A DNA stretch of 64,000 bases. It comes from Streptomyces noursei (GTDB lineage Bacteria; Actinomycetota; Actinomycetes; Streptomycetales; Streptomycetaceae). This document shows positions 48,288 to 56,515 of this stretch, one piece after another (position 1 is the stretch's first letter; each line of letters opens with the position of its first letter). Under the pieces are notes generated by a model. The model saw only the letters and a list, made by a program, of their open reading frames with translations. It ran no database searches and had not been told where the DNA came from. The stretch covers positions 1,240,001 through 1,304,000 of the forward strand of contig NZ_CP070326.1 of NCBI RefSeq assembly GCF_016917755.1, in the 5' to 3' direction. The translations under genes were made by a program, and so were the position numbers.

Positions 48288-48365
48288 ATGTCCAAGCGCG
48301 CCCGCAAGAAGAAAGCCCGCCGCAAGAAGAAGGCCAACCACGGCGGCAAGGCCAACCAGGGCTGA
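48288..48365 (+). CDS. bL37-like 25-residue basic protein
   Basis: The 25-codon frame MSKRARKKKARRKKKANHGG is rich in Arg/Lys and has the ANHG stretch that I recall from actinobacterial ribosomal protein bL37 (usual ending ANHGKRPN). Here the tail is diverged to GGKANQG, so it may be a paralogue. GAAAGG lies about 12 bases before the ATG. It directly follows the SDR gene. Confidence 0.55.
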   Translation: MSKRARKKKARRKKKANHGGKANQG

Positions 48366-48585
48366 ACCACCGGGCGGGACGGCACCCCACCGCCCCGCCC
48401 GGTGGCCCGGCCGGCGTCATGGCGCCGTCAGGGTCTCCCGCACCTGCGTAAAGGAATCGCCAACGAGACCCGACCGCTCCATCGGCGGCGCTTCGATGAA
48501 CGGGACACGGACACGCGGGACGCAGTCGCGACGCAGAAGCACGGCTCGGATCACGCGAGGACAGCACAGACAAGGAGCGTGGCCC

Positions 48586-49116
48586 ATGGCCGGTCCCCTC
48601 GGCCCGCGCGTCGTGGCCGGCGTGAGCGGTTCGCTGGGGAGCCTGACGGCTCTGCACCGGGCCGCCGCCGAAGCCCGCCTGCGCGGCGCCGAACTGTGGG
48701 CCGTACTGGCCTGGGAGCCGCCCGGCGGCGACCTCCCCACCCGCGGCGGCTCCCACCCTCCGTCGCTGGTCGCCAAGTGGCATCGCATGGCGAACGAGCA
48801 GCTCATGGAGGCGCTGGGCGCCGCCTTCGGCAGCGAGGGGCCCGGGGTCCCGCTCCAGCCCATGACTGGGCGCGGCAAGCCGGGCACAGTGCTGCTGACG
48901 GCCGCGGACCGAGACGACGACCTCCTGGTGATCGGCGCCGGAGCACGTGGCAGGCTGCGCCGCGCGGTGCGGCCCTCCGTCTCCCGGTACTGCGTGGCAC
49001 GCGCCCGCTGTACGGTGCTGACCGTCCCCCCTTCTCCCCTGCACCACGCCCTCACCGCCGCACACCGCCGCAACGCGTGGAAACTCCCCCTCACCACCCG
49101 CGGGTTGACCGGCTGA
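48586..49116 (+). CDS. Universal stress protein family
   Basis: 176 residues of the UspA fold. The N-terminal VVAGVSGSLGSLTALHRAAAEARLRGAEL and C-terminal VIGAGARGRLRRAVRPSVSRYC match the ATP-binding G-2x-G-9x-[ST] pattern. ATG at 48586 has AAGGAG nine bases upstream. Probably a single-domain, nucleotide-binding stress protein. Confidence 0.85.
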   Translation: MAGPLGPRVVAGVSGSLGSLTALHRAAAEARLRGAELWAVLAWEPPGGDLPTRGGSHPPSLVAKWHRMANEQLMEALGAAFGSEGPGVPLQPMTGRGKPGTVLLTAADRDDDLLVIGAGARGRLRRAVRPSVSRYCVARARCTVLTVPPSPLHHALTAAHRRNAWKLPLTTRGLTG

Positions 49117-49305
49117 CCGTGCCGCCCGCGGTCCCACACGAGGCCGCGCCGCCCGATCCGCCGCAGCGACCGCCCTCGCGCCCTGCCCTCCGCCACGGCG
49201 GTCGACCTCATCGCTGTGGATCTCACCGCTGTCAACCTCACCGCTGTCGAGATTCAGGCCCCACCAACAGGTCGAAGTCGAAATCTCAGCAGCTGGTCTA
49301 CCACC

Positions 49306-49986
49306 TCAGTGACTGGACGAGAGGCGCACGACTTCCACGAGTTGGTCCGCATCGATGCGGCCGTCCTCCAAGGACAGCAGCCAAGGCAGCAGCTCCGGCG
49401 TGGCGTGCACCTCCTTGTAGAAGCCGAAGTGGAGGTCGGCGAGTTCGTCCTCGATGAGCCACTGGTCGAGTGCGTCGCGAAGGTGCAGGTCAGCTGCCCC
49501 GGTGCGGGTTTGGGCCCATGTAGTCAGCCAGGGCGCGAGGGTGCCTGTGATGGTGCCGAGCGTCTCCAATACGTGGGTGACGTCTCCGGTGCCGGGGTGA
49601 CGGTGCAGGAAAGTCCGCCACCAGGCATGCCACACGTCCTCCAACGCCGCGCACTCCGTCGCGGTCCAGTTGCGCCACCCGGCGGCGATGAACCAGGAGG
49701 CGACCATGCCGTGGTTGAGCTTGCCGGCAACGAGGAAACGGATCGTTGGGGGAGTCAACTTGCGGTACAGGCCGGGGAAATCGTCCCAGTGGCTGGGGGC
49801 CTCGTGCGCGACGCAGCGGATCAGATCATCCGCGATCTGGTGCGCGGGGCCGGCCAGGGCTGCAAGATCCGCAGCGCTGTAGCAGTGAGTGCAGCCGCCC
49901 ACGGGAACCGGCAGTCCGGCACGTGGCGCAAAGGCGGCGTCCAAAGCGTTGAGTGCATCGTGGAGTGGCTGGCGTGGGCCGGTCAT
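49306..49986 (-). CDS. Protein of unknown function (226 aa)
   Basis: No family recognised. The protein is acidic and Trp-rich (WRNWTATECAALEDVWHAWW), has a CTHC pair near residue 30, and appears mainly alpha-helical and soluble. ATG at 49986 was chosen because the upstream extension to 50145 overlaps the end of the next gene and looks non-coding. It lies downstream of the parvulin gene on the same strand and may be co-transcribed. Confidence 0.7.
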   Translation of the reverse strand: MTGPRQPLHDALNALDAAFAPRAGLPVPVGGCTHCYSAADLAALAGPAHQIADDLIRCVAHEAPSHWDDFPGLYRKLTPPTIRFLVAGKLNHGMVASWFIAAGWRNWTATECAALEDVWHAWWRTFLHRHPGTGDVTHVLETLGTITGTLAPWLTTWAQTRTGAADLHLRDALDQWLIEDELADLHFGFYKEVHATPELLPWLLSLEDGRIDADQLVEVVRLSSSH

Positions 49987-50119
49987 CACATGCCTGACGG
50001 GACTCCGTCCGGAAGCTCCGGAGAAGAGAGCGACGCTACCACGGACAGGCAGAGGCCGGTCGCCGGCGTCGGACGGAACCGGGCTGCGCCTCACGACGCA
50101 GCCCGGCACATCGCTCGCG

Positions 50120-50401
50120 TCAGTCCTCGCGGCTGGTGACCTCAAGGAGGTGGAACCCGAACTGGGTCTTCACCGGGCCCTGGATCGTGCCGACCGGAGC
50201 AGAGAAGACGACCGTGTCGAATTCCTTGACCATCTGTCCCGGCCCGAACGACCCGAGGTCGCCACCCTGACGCCCGGAGGGGCACGTGGAGTGCTGCTGA
50301 GCGAGCCCGGCGAAGTCTGCACCGGCCTCGATCTGCGCCTTCAGCTTCGACGCCTCGTCTTCACTGGCGACCAAGATGTGACGTGCGGTTGCCCTAGCCA
50401 T
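50120..50401 (-). CDS. Parvulin-type peptidyl-prolyl isomerase (PpiC-like)
   Basis: 93 residues, a complete stand-alone parvulin domain: ARHILVASEDEA at the start, FAGLAQQHSTCPSGRQGGDLGSFGPGQMV, and TQFGFHLLEV at the end. It catalyses cis-trans isomerisation of prolyl bonds and, without a signal peptide, acts in the cytoplasm. ATG at 50401 has GAAAGG upstream. Confidence 0.93.
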   Translation of the reverse strand: MARATARHILVASEDEASKLKAQIEAGADFAGLAQQHSTCPSGRQGGDLGSFGPGQMVKEFDTVVFSAPVGTIQGPVKTQFGFHLLEVTSRED

Positions 50402-51147
50402 TTATTACACCTTTCAAGTACACGGCAATGCCACCAAGGGTTACACGCCCAGGGACCTTCCGGGTGGCAGCGATCACGGCTCCCGACCCGCCGCAGGCCC
50501 CTTCGGCCCCCTGGGCAGCCTTCGTGAGTCAGGCATGCACCATCTCACAGACGGTCACACCATGGCCCATCGGACAGACCCTTTCGCCGCTGTCGGCGCT
50601 GGGCCGCCGGTGCGACCACCTCGACCGCACCGCATGATGCGCCGGGCCGAACCCGCTGGCCCGCCGGATCGGCGAGTGGGGAAAGTCGGCGAATTCACTG
50701 AATTCGGTAAATTGGGGGAATTGGGATAATTGATGCACTTTGCGCAGTGCGATGCGATCGGGATGCCGGGGTGTCGGGGTGTCCGGATATCGGGATGTCG
50801 AGATGTAGAGACGGTCGGGGTGGTCGGGACGTTCGGGATCGATGGTCGCGCAGGCGGGGCGGGCCGCGGGCAGGGCATGCCGCTTCCCGCCGCCACATGT
50901 GTCAACGACCCCGGCCTCGGCAGGCGGCTTCTTTTCTCTGCTGCGGTGAAGTGCCCCGTCATAGCAGGCGAGTTGAGTCGTCGGATCGCAGTCAGCGTGC
51001 GGGGAACGTGAACCTTACGTACATGCCGGTGGTGCGGGGCGAGTTGTGGCTGCCGTAGGCGGTCGGCGGTCCGGGTGGGGCCTTCGGAGTTCAGCCGGGG
51101 TACACGCGAGTCGCTGTCGCACGCGTCGGCTCCGTAAAGTGGGGGAC
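50402..51147. other. Intergenic region of about 750 nt with repeats
   Basis: Between the divergent parvulin and AAA+ genes. Besides the 9-bp tandem repeats at 50681-50842, which make it locally AT-richer than its surroundings, I see nothing coding. Confidence 0.4.
50681..50842. repeat. Degenerate 9-bp tandem repeats, two blocks
   Basis: Block 1 (50681-50734) has about six 9-bp units such as TGAATTCGG, TAAATTGGG and GGAATTGGG. Block 2 (about 50757-50842) repeats versions of TCGGGATGT. On the minus strand block 1 would read as a tripeptide repeat of x-E/Q-F. No surrounding gene uses it convincingly. Confidence 0.6.
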
Positions 51148-52455
51148 ATGTCAGCGGAGTCCCCCCTCATACAAAGCATGCGTTCGGCCGTTGCCGCGGC
51201 GCCCGATGACGTACCGCTGCGGCTCCACCTGGCCGAGCTGTTGCTGACCGCGGGGTGCGACGACGCCGCGGTCAGCGAAGCCGCCGTGGCACTGCAGCGG
51301 ACGCCTGAGGATTCCCAGGCACGCGAGGTGATGCTCCGGGCCCTGACCGGTGCTGCCACGTCCCCGCCCCGCGAGGCCGTGCCACCCGCGGCACCGCAGG
51401 CCGCACCACCCGCCCAACCTCCCACCACCACATCGCCGGCCACCGACCCCGCCCCGGCCCCGGGCTTCGACTGGAAGGCCGCTCAGGACCAGGTCGGTGA
51501 CATCGTCCCGCCACGGTTCGTCGAGGCGCCGCTCGCCGTCGACGGCAGTGGCGACCCCGGGGACGCCGCCGCCTGGGACGTGGAACGGCCGGGCACCGTC
51601 CGGCTCGCCGATGTGGGCGGCATGCAGCAGGTCAAGGAGCGGCTCGAAGCAGCCTTCCTGGCGCCGCTGCGCAATCCGGAGCTGCGCCGCCTGTACGGCA
51701 AGAGTCTGCGCGGCGGACTCCTGCTCTACGGGCCGCCCGGCTGCGGCAAGACCTTCATCGCGCGGGCCGTCGCCGGTGAACTCGGGGCGAGTTTCCTGTC
51801 CGTGTCGGTCACCGACGTGCTCGACATGTGGATCGGCAATTCCGAGCGCAATATGCACGAGCTCTTCCAGACCGCGCGCCGCCAGGCACCGTGCGTGGTC
51901 TTCCTGGACGAGTTGGACGCGCTCGGCGGAAAGCGCAGCCGCACCCAGAGCGCCGGTATGCGCAACACCGTCAACCAGCTGCTCACGGAGCTGGACGGCG
52001 TCGAGGCGGACGCCAACGAGGGCGTGTTCGTGCTCGCCGCCACCAACGTGCCCTGGGACGTGGACGTCGCCCTGCGCCGGCCCGGTCGGCTGGACCGGAC
52101 CCTGCTGGTACTGCCGCCGGACGCGCCGGCCCGGGAGGCGATCCTCCGCTTCCACCTGCGGGAGCGGCCCATCGAGAACGTCGACCTCGGCAGGCTGGTC
52201 AAGGCCACCGACGGCCTCTCCGGCGCCGACCTGGCCCATGTCTGCGAGGGCGCGGCCGAGCACGCGCTGCTGGACTCGGCCCGCACCGGCACCGTCCGCA
52301 TGATCGGGATGCCGGACCTGCTGGCCGCGGCGGGGCAGGTCGCGCCCTCGACGGAGCCGTGGTTCGCGGCCGCCCGCAACGTGGCGATGTACGCGAACGA
52401 CGGCGGCATGTACGACGACCTGGTGGCCTACCTGAAGAAGAAGCGCAAACTGTGA
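51148..52455 (+). CDS. AAA+ ATPase (Cdc48/spastin-like) with N-terminal TPR-like region
   Basis: 435 residues. The first 70 residues are helical and TPR-like (VPLRLHLAELLLTAGCDDAA), then a Pro-rich linker leads to one AAA+ module: Walker A GPPGCGKT at 195-202, Walker B CVVFLDELDALG, and the Arg-finger region RRPGRLDR. It is of the classical AAA family (Cdc48/Vps4/spastin type), usually a protein-remodelling motor. ATG at 51148 follows GGGGGA. The stop overlaps the next gene by 4 bp, so the two proteins probably act together. Confidence 0.92.
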   Translation: MSAESPLIQSMRSAVAAAPDDVPLRLHLAELLLTAGCDDAAVSEAAVALQRTPEDSQAREVMLRALTGAATSPPREAVPPAAPQAAPPAQPPTTTSPATDPAPAPGFDWKAAQDQVGDIVPPRFVEAPLAVDGSGDPGDAAAWDVERPGTVRLADVGGMQQVKERLEAAFLAPLRNPELRRLYGKSLRGGLLLYGPPGCGKTFIARAVAGELGASFLSVSVTDVLDMWIGNSERNMHELFQTARRQAPCVVFLDELDALGGKRSRTQSAGMRNTVNQLLTELDGVEADANEGVFVLAATNVPWDVDVALRRPGRLDRTLLVLPPDAPAREAILRFHLRERPIENVDLGRLVKATDGLSGADLAHVCEGAAEHALLDSARTGTVRMIGMPDLLAAAGQVAPSTEPWFAAARNVAMYANDGGMYDDLVAYLKKKRKL

Positions 52456-53579
52456 CCACACTGCACCCGACCGTCGAACGGGCCCAGGCCCTGATCGACT
52501 TCGAACGCCACGACCAGGCACGGGACCTGCTGGCACGGCACCTCGCCGAAGTCCCCGACGACCTCAGCGCCTGGATAAAGATCGGCTACTGCCACCTCAA
52601 CACCGGACAGACGGAACTGGCCCGGGACGCGGCGAGCCAGGCGCTCAAGCTGGCTCCCGCGGACTACGGGGCGTTCATCCTGCGCGCCCAGTCACTGACC
52701 CGCGGGGCCGGCTCGTCATGGCGCGAGGCAGAGCCCGTCCTGCGGGAGGCGGTCCGCGCCGACCCCGGCCACTGGTTCGGCTACGCCATGCTCGCCGACG
52801 CCGTGTGCCGCATGTCGCTGATCCGCCACGCCCAGGCCAACAACCTCAAGGAACTCCCCCGCGACGGACTCGACGCCGTGCTGTGCGAGGCGACCAACCT
52901 GGCCGCGAAGGCGCTGCAACTGGGCCCCGAGGAGGTCTACGCCCACGAAGTCGCCATCCAGATCGCCAGCTTCGCGCTCGACGCCGAGGCCGTCGACCGG
53001 TTCGACCGCGCCCTCCTCCGGATCGACCCCACCCACGCCGAGGCCCTGGCCCGGCAGACCCGGAAGGCCGCCCGGGCACCGGGTGTCAAGGCCGCCGAGG
53101 CCGCCGACCTCTACGCCTCCGGGCTCACCGCCGCACCGGACTCCACCGACCTGCAACGCGGCCTCGACCAGGCCACCTACCGCATGCTGCGCGGAGTGCG
53201 GTGGCTGGCCCTGCTCTGCGTCGGCCTCGCCGGAGCGATGCTGGACCTGTTCGCCGTCGAGGGCAAGCTGCAGCGGGAGCTGCCGCTGCCGCTCGGCCAG
53301 CGCCTGTGGTACCTCGTCCCGATGACCGTCATCTGGCTCGTCGGCGCCCTGCTGCGCTACCGGCGACGGCGCGCCGGCGTCCGGCTCAACGTCCAGTCCC
53401 TGATCCGCCGCCACCGGTGGTCCCGCATCGTGCTGGGCCAGGCAGCCTGGGCGATGCTGTGCGCCCTGATCATCTCCCAAGTCCCCTGGACCGCACGGAC
53501 ATTGCCCCAGGTGCTGTTCTGGGCCGGGCTGGCACCGACCTTCGCCACCATCTGGTTCGACCGGCCGAGGACCCGCTGA
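52452..53579 (+). CDS. TPR protein with C-terminal membrane segments
   Basis: 375 residues. Residues 1-250 form tetratricopeptide-like helical repeats (ARDLLARHLAEVPDDLSAWIKIGYCHLNTG and following). Four hydrophobic segments between about 250 and 370 anchor the protein. GTG at 52452 lies in a GTGA overlap with the AAA+ gene. It may recruit the ATPase or its substrates to the membrane. A strong hairpin ends the operon just after the stop. Confidence 0.87.
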   Translation: MTTLHPTVERAQALIDFERHDQARDLLARHLAEVPDDLSAWIKIGYCHLNTGQTELARDAASQALKLAPADYGAFILRAQSLTRGAGSSWREAEPVLREAVRADPGHWFGYAMLADAVCRMSLIRHAQANNLKELPRDGLDAVLCEATNLAAKALQLGPEEVYAHEVAIQIASFALDAEAVDRFDRALLRIDPTHAEALARQTRKAARAPGVKAAEAADLYASGLTAAPDSTDLQRGLDQATYRMLRGVRWLALLCVGLAGAMLDLFAVEGKLQRELPLPLGQRLWYLVPMTVIWLVGALLRYRRRRAGVRLNVQSLIRRHRWSRIVLGQAAWAMLCALIISQVPWTARTLPQVLFWAGLAPTFATIWFDRPRTR

Positions 53580-53584
53580 CCGAC

Positions 53585-53610
53585 GCCCCGCGCCCGCCCG
53601 GGCGCGGGGC
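53585..53610 (+). terminator. Strong GC hairpin after the AAA+/TPR operon
   Basis: GCCCCGCGCCCG and CGGGCGCGGGGC form a perfect 12-bp inverted repeat with only CC between, starting 6 nt after the stop codon. There is no U-run, as is common for Streptomyces terminators. Confidence 0.75.
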
Positions 53611-53706
53611 CGCTGGTCACTGCTCAGGCCGCCTCCCCCGGGCGGCGGAGGCGGATCGTTCGGGTGGTTGATGCCGTGCTGTCGCGGTCGGTGCGACGTT
53701 CGAGGC

Positions 53707-54741
53707 ATGAGCGAAGACAGGCAACAACCGAGGACTCTCGGGCGCGCGTGGCGGCATGGACGGCCGCGCTGGGTGGGGTTGGTGACGGCGTTCTGGGGGA
53801 CGGCGTACGCCGCCTTCGGGGTCGTCTGCGCGGTGATCGGGACACCGCTGTTTCATGGCGTCGGCGCCCCCGCCCCTGCCGGCCTCGACTACGCCGTCGT
53901 GGTGGTGGGCGCACTGGCGGCCCTGGTCTCCGCGGGGGCGGTGCGGTACGGCGTGCGGACGAGGGTGCGGGCATTGCTCTGGACGGTCTGCGGGCTCTCC
54001 GGGATCGCCGCTTTCGGCCTGCTGATGGACGTGATCACGCTGATGTTCGGCCAGGGCGTGGACAGTTGGGCGGCCGCCGCCAACCATGCCCTGGCCGCCG
54101 TCGGTGTGTGCCTGCTCGGCGCCACCGCCCGCTCCGGCCGCCGCCCGCCCACCGGGGCCCGTGCGCCGGCACCGTCCTGTGCTCCCGCCCGGGTCCAACT
54201 CGCCGCCTGTGCCGGCACGGTTGCCTTCCTGCCGTACTGCGCGATGAAGTCGTTCTGGGCGTTCGGAGGAACATTCGCCGGGACGAGCATCGAGGAGGTG
54301 CTCACGACCTCCCGGCGCAACGGTGCCTCGGAGATGTGGCTCACCCTGGAGTCCTGGGGCCTGGACGCCACCGTGCTGCTGGCCGCGCTCGGCACCTTCC
54401 TGCTCTGGGGCCTGGTCCGCCCCTGGGGCCAGGTCTTCCCCCGCTGGACGCTGTTTCTGCACGGTCGGCGCGTTCCGCGCTGGCTCCCGCTTGCCCCGGC
54501 CCTGATCGGCGCGGCCACCCTCGCCCCGTACGGGGTGCTGGGCACCGGCTACTGCGCCCTGGTCTCGACCGGCGTGCTGGCGATCCGACCGGGCGACTTC
54601 CACTCCTCGCAGTCCGCACTGCTGGTCAGTTGGATCGGGATGATCGCGTTCGCCGGGTATGGAGTCACCCTGGCCGTCGCCGCCCGCTCGTACTGGCTAC
54701 GGACCTGCCCGACCGGTCAGGTCCGTACCGGCGCCCGGTGA
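53707..54741 (+). CDS. Integral membrane protein of unknown function
   Basis: 344 residues with about eight hydrophobic helices and short charged loops, e.g. WVGLVTAFWGTAYAAFGVV and LLVSWIGMIAFAGYGVTLAV. No catalytic motif is recognised. ATG at 53707 (MSEDRQQP) was preferred over an upstream ATG at 53668, which adds a Cys-rich leader with no support. It follows the terminator of the AAA+ operon and so is likely its own unit. Confidence 0.75.
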   Translation: MSEDRQQPRTLGRAWRHGRPRWVGLVTAFWGTAYAAFGVVCAVIGTPLFHGVGAPAPAGLDYAVVVVGALAALVSAGAVRYGVRTRVRALLWTVCGLSGIAAFGLLMDVITLMFGQGVDSWAAAANHALAAVGVCLLGATARSGRRPPTGARAPAPSCAPARVQLAACAGTVAFLPYCAMKSFWAFGGTFAGTSIEEVLTTSRRNGASEMWLTLESWGLDATVLLAALGTFLLWGLVRPWGQVFPRWTLFLHGRRVPRWLPLAPALIGAATLAPYGVLGTGYCALVSTGVLAIRPGDFHSSQSALLVSWIGMIAFAGYGVTLAVAARSYWLRTCPTGQVRTGAR

Positions 54742-54926
54742 CAGCGGTGGTTCGTCCGCCATCGATTCCTGCGCCGGGAGGGCACGGTTCCCGGTCGATC
54801 GACCGGTGAGGGGCAGGCCACCGTTCTCCGGCAGTCCCGGTGGCTTCGGCTGCACTTCGGCTGCACCTCGGTCGCGTCCGCCGCCGAGTCCGCGCGATCG
54901 GCGGCGTGCGCGTGGGGTGCGGTGGC

Positions 54927-55556
54927 TTACGGGTGGTACTTCTCCGCGACCGTCTCGGCGGCGCCGGACTTGCGGTCCATGGTGACGCGGACGGTCACGC
55001 TGTCGGTCTTCGCCGCCTTCTCCAGTTGCTCCACGGTGCACTTCGAGGTGCCGTAGCCGTCCGTGCCGATGGTCACTCTGCCGTCGTCGACGGAGCAGAT
55101 CGCGGCCGCGCCGAGGATCCGCGTGGCGTTGGCGACGAAGAACGCCTGCTCCATGCCGCCGCCCTGGGGCTTGACGGTGAGCTTGCCGGGCGCGAGGTAC
55201 CCCAGCGTGCCGACGAGGGTGCGATGGTTACCCGCGTGGGCGACGCCGCCCCCGCCGGAGGCGGACTGGTTGCCGGTGCCGCCGCCGGTACCGGCGTGCG
55301 CGCCGCTCCCCGAGGTGCGGCCGGTGGACGGGATCGCGGCGGACCGGCCGCCGTTGTGGCCCTGCGCGCCGGAGTTGTCCGAGGAGGAGCCGCTGGCGGG
55401 CTGCGTCGGGGCCGCGGTGCCGGCGGCGCCCGGCGCCCCGGGGCCCTGCCCGCAGGCCGTGACCCCCAGGCCCAGCGCCGCGGCGGCGACGATCGTGGCG
55501 GCGATGCGGCGGCCGGTGCGCCCGCGGAAGCGGTTGGCGGGGGTGGCGGTGTTCAT
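54927..55556 (-). CDS. Lipoprotein of unknown function
   Basis: 209 residues. A signal sequence (GRTGRRIAATIVAAAALGLG) with lipobox VTAC, then a 70-residue Gly/Ser/Ala-rich linker, then a compact domain of about 100 residues (VGTLGYLAPGKLTVKPQ...ICSVDDGRVTI) with two cysteines (ICSVDDG, SKCTVE) that could pair. It is predicted to be anchored on the outer membrane face. No enzyme motif seen. ATG at 55556. Confidence 0.8.
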   Translation of the reverse strand: MNTATPANRFRGRTGRRIAATIVAAAALGLGVTACGQGPGAPGAAGTAAPTQPASGSSSDNSGAQGHNGGRSAAIPSTGRTSGSGAHAGTGGGTGNQSASGGGGVAHAGNHRTLVGTLGYLAPGKLTVKPQGGGMEQAFFVANATRILGAAAICSVDDGRVTIGTDGYGTSKCTVEQLEKAAKTDSVTVRVTMDRKSGAAETVAEKYHP

Positions 55557-55719
55557 CGGGTCTCCCGTTGCTGGTTTTGCTCGTCTCGCTCTCGGACGGC
55601 ACTCAGCCTCGACGACCGCGATGGCGTTCCACTAACGGATGGCTAATAGGGCGCAGGCGCGTTGGCGCACCGCAACGCATTCGCCGCCGAACACCGCAAC
55701 ACGGGTGCCGTCGAGGACA

Positions 55720-55747
55720 GTGAAGGGCCCGGCGCCAGGCCCTTCAC
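55720..55747. terminator. 10-bp stem hairpin
   Basis: GTGAAGGGCC and GGCCCTTCAC form a perfect 10-bp stem with an 8-nt loop between the two divergent lipoprotein genes. It could be a transcription end or part of the leader of the gene to the right. Confidence 0.4.
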
Positions 55748-55758
55748 ACAAGACCGGA

Positions 55759-55805
55759 ATGTCTAATTCAAGCCAGATATCAGACCACAGGGGAGATTTA
55801 GACAT
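55759..55805. promoter_or_regulatory. ATGTCTAA...TTAGACAT inverted repeat in the lipoprotein leader
   Basis: Perfect 8-bp inverted half-sites at 55759-55766 and 55798-55805 with 31 nt between, AT-rich compared with its surroundings, 70-117 nt upstream of the lipoprotein start. It could be two regulator half-sites or an RNA hairpin. Confidence 0.4.
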
Positions 55806-55875
55806 AAGGTCTGCAGCGCGTACCGCGTGTGCGCTCATTGTCCTGACTATGACGTTTCATAAGGATGCGCCCTCT

Positions 55876-56373
55876 GTGATACGCGCCAGAGCCCGCCACC
55901 GTGCTTCCCTGTCCGCCGCAGCAGTGGTGACCGCGGCGTTGCTCGCCCTCACCGGCTGCCAGCCCAGCGCCGGCGACGGGGACAAGGGGAACCCGTCGCC
56001 CTCCGCTTCGGTCTCGGCGTCGGCCTCGCATTCACCGTCCCCGTCCCCCAGCCCGTCGAGTGCCTCCCCCTCGCCGTCCGCCACGACCGCGTCGCCGACA
56101 CCCGAGGCCCCGACGGAGCATCCCAGGACCCGGACGGGTACGGATTCTGGTTCCGGCTCCTCGTCCCGTTCGGGATCGGCTTCCTCGGGCGGATCGTCCT
56201 CCGGCGGCACTTCCGGCTCCTCGGACACCGCCGATGTCATCCTCTCCCCCTCCGGGCGGCACTATCAGCGCGGCCAGTTCTGCAAGAAGGCCCATCTCGG
56301 TCTGACCACGCGCGACGCGCACGGCGATCAGCTGTTCTGCGCCATGCAGAGCGGACGACCTCACTGGCAGTGA
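55876..56373 (+). CDS. Ser/Pro-rich lipoprotein
   Basis: 165 residues from GTG 55876, which has AAGGA ten bases upstream; ATG at 55849 is possible but has no such site. The signal sequence (ASLSAAAVVTAALLALTGC) has a clean lipobox LTGC. A long Ser/Pro/Gly-rich spacer, probably wall-spanning, leads to a C-terminal segment of about 45 residues with two cysteines (RGQFCKKAHLGLTTRD...LFCAMQSG). Function unknown. Confidence 0.78.
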   Translation: MIRARARHRASLSAAAVVTAALLALTGCQPSAGDGDKGNPSPSASVSASASHSPSPSPSPSSASPSPSATTASPTPEAPTEHPRTRTGTDSGSGSSSRSGSASSGGSSSGGTSGSSDTADVILSPSGRHYQRGQFCKKAHLGLTTRDAHGDQLFCAMQSGRPHWQ

Positions 56374-56515
56374 GTCCCTCGCCGGTGGGTCATGAGCGCT
56401 ACCGGGGGGGGAAGGGCGATGGCGGGCCCGGGAGGACGGCACATGCGTCGCCCCGGACCCGCCGCCGCGCCCGTGGCGTTCGTCCGGTGTCGCGGGCGGA
56501 GGGGCCGGGGCCCGG

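Noticed and set aside
55632..55838. 68-codon minus-strand frame between the two lipoprotein genes
   Set aside because: It spans the hairpin and inverted repeat, lacks a ribosome binding site and resembles nothing known.
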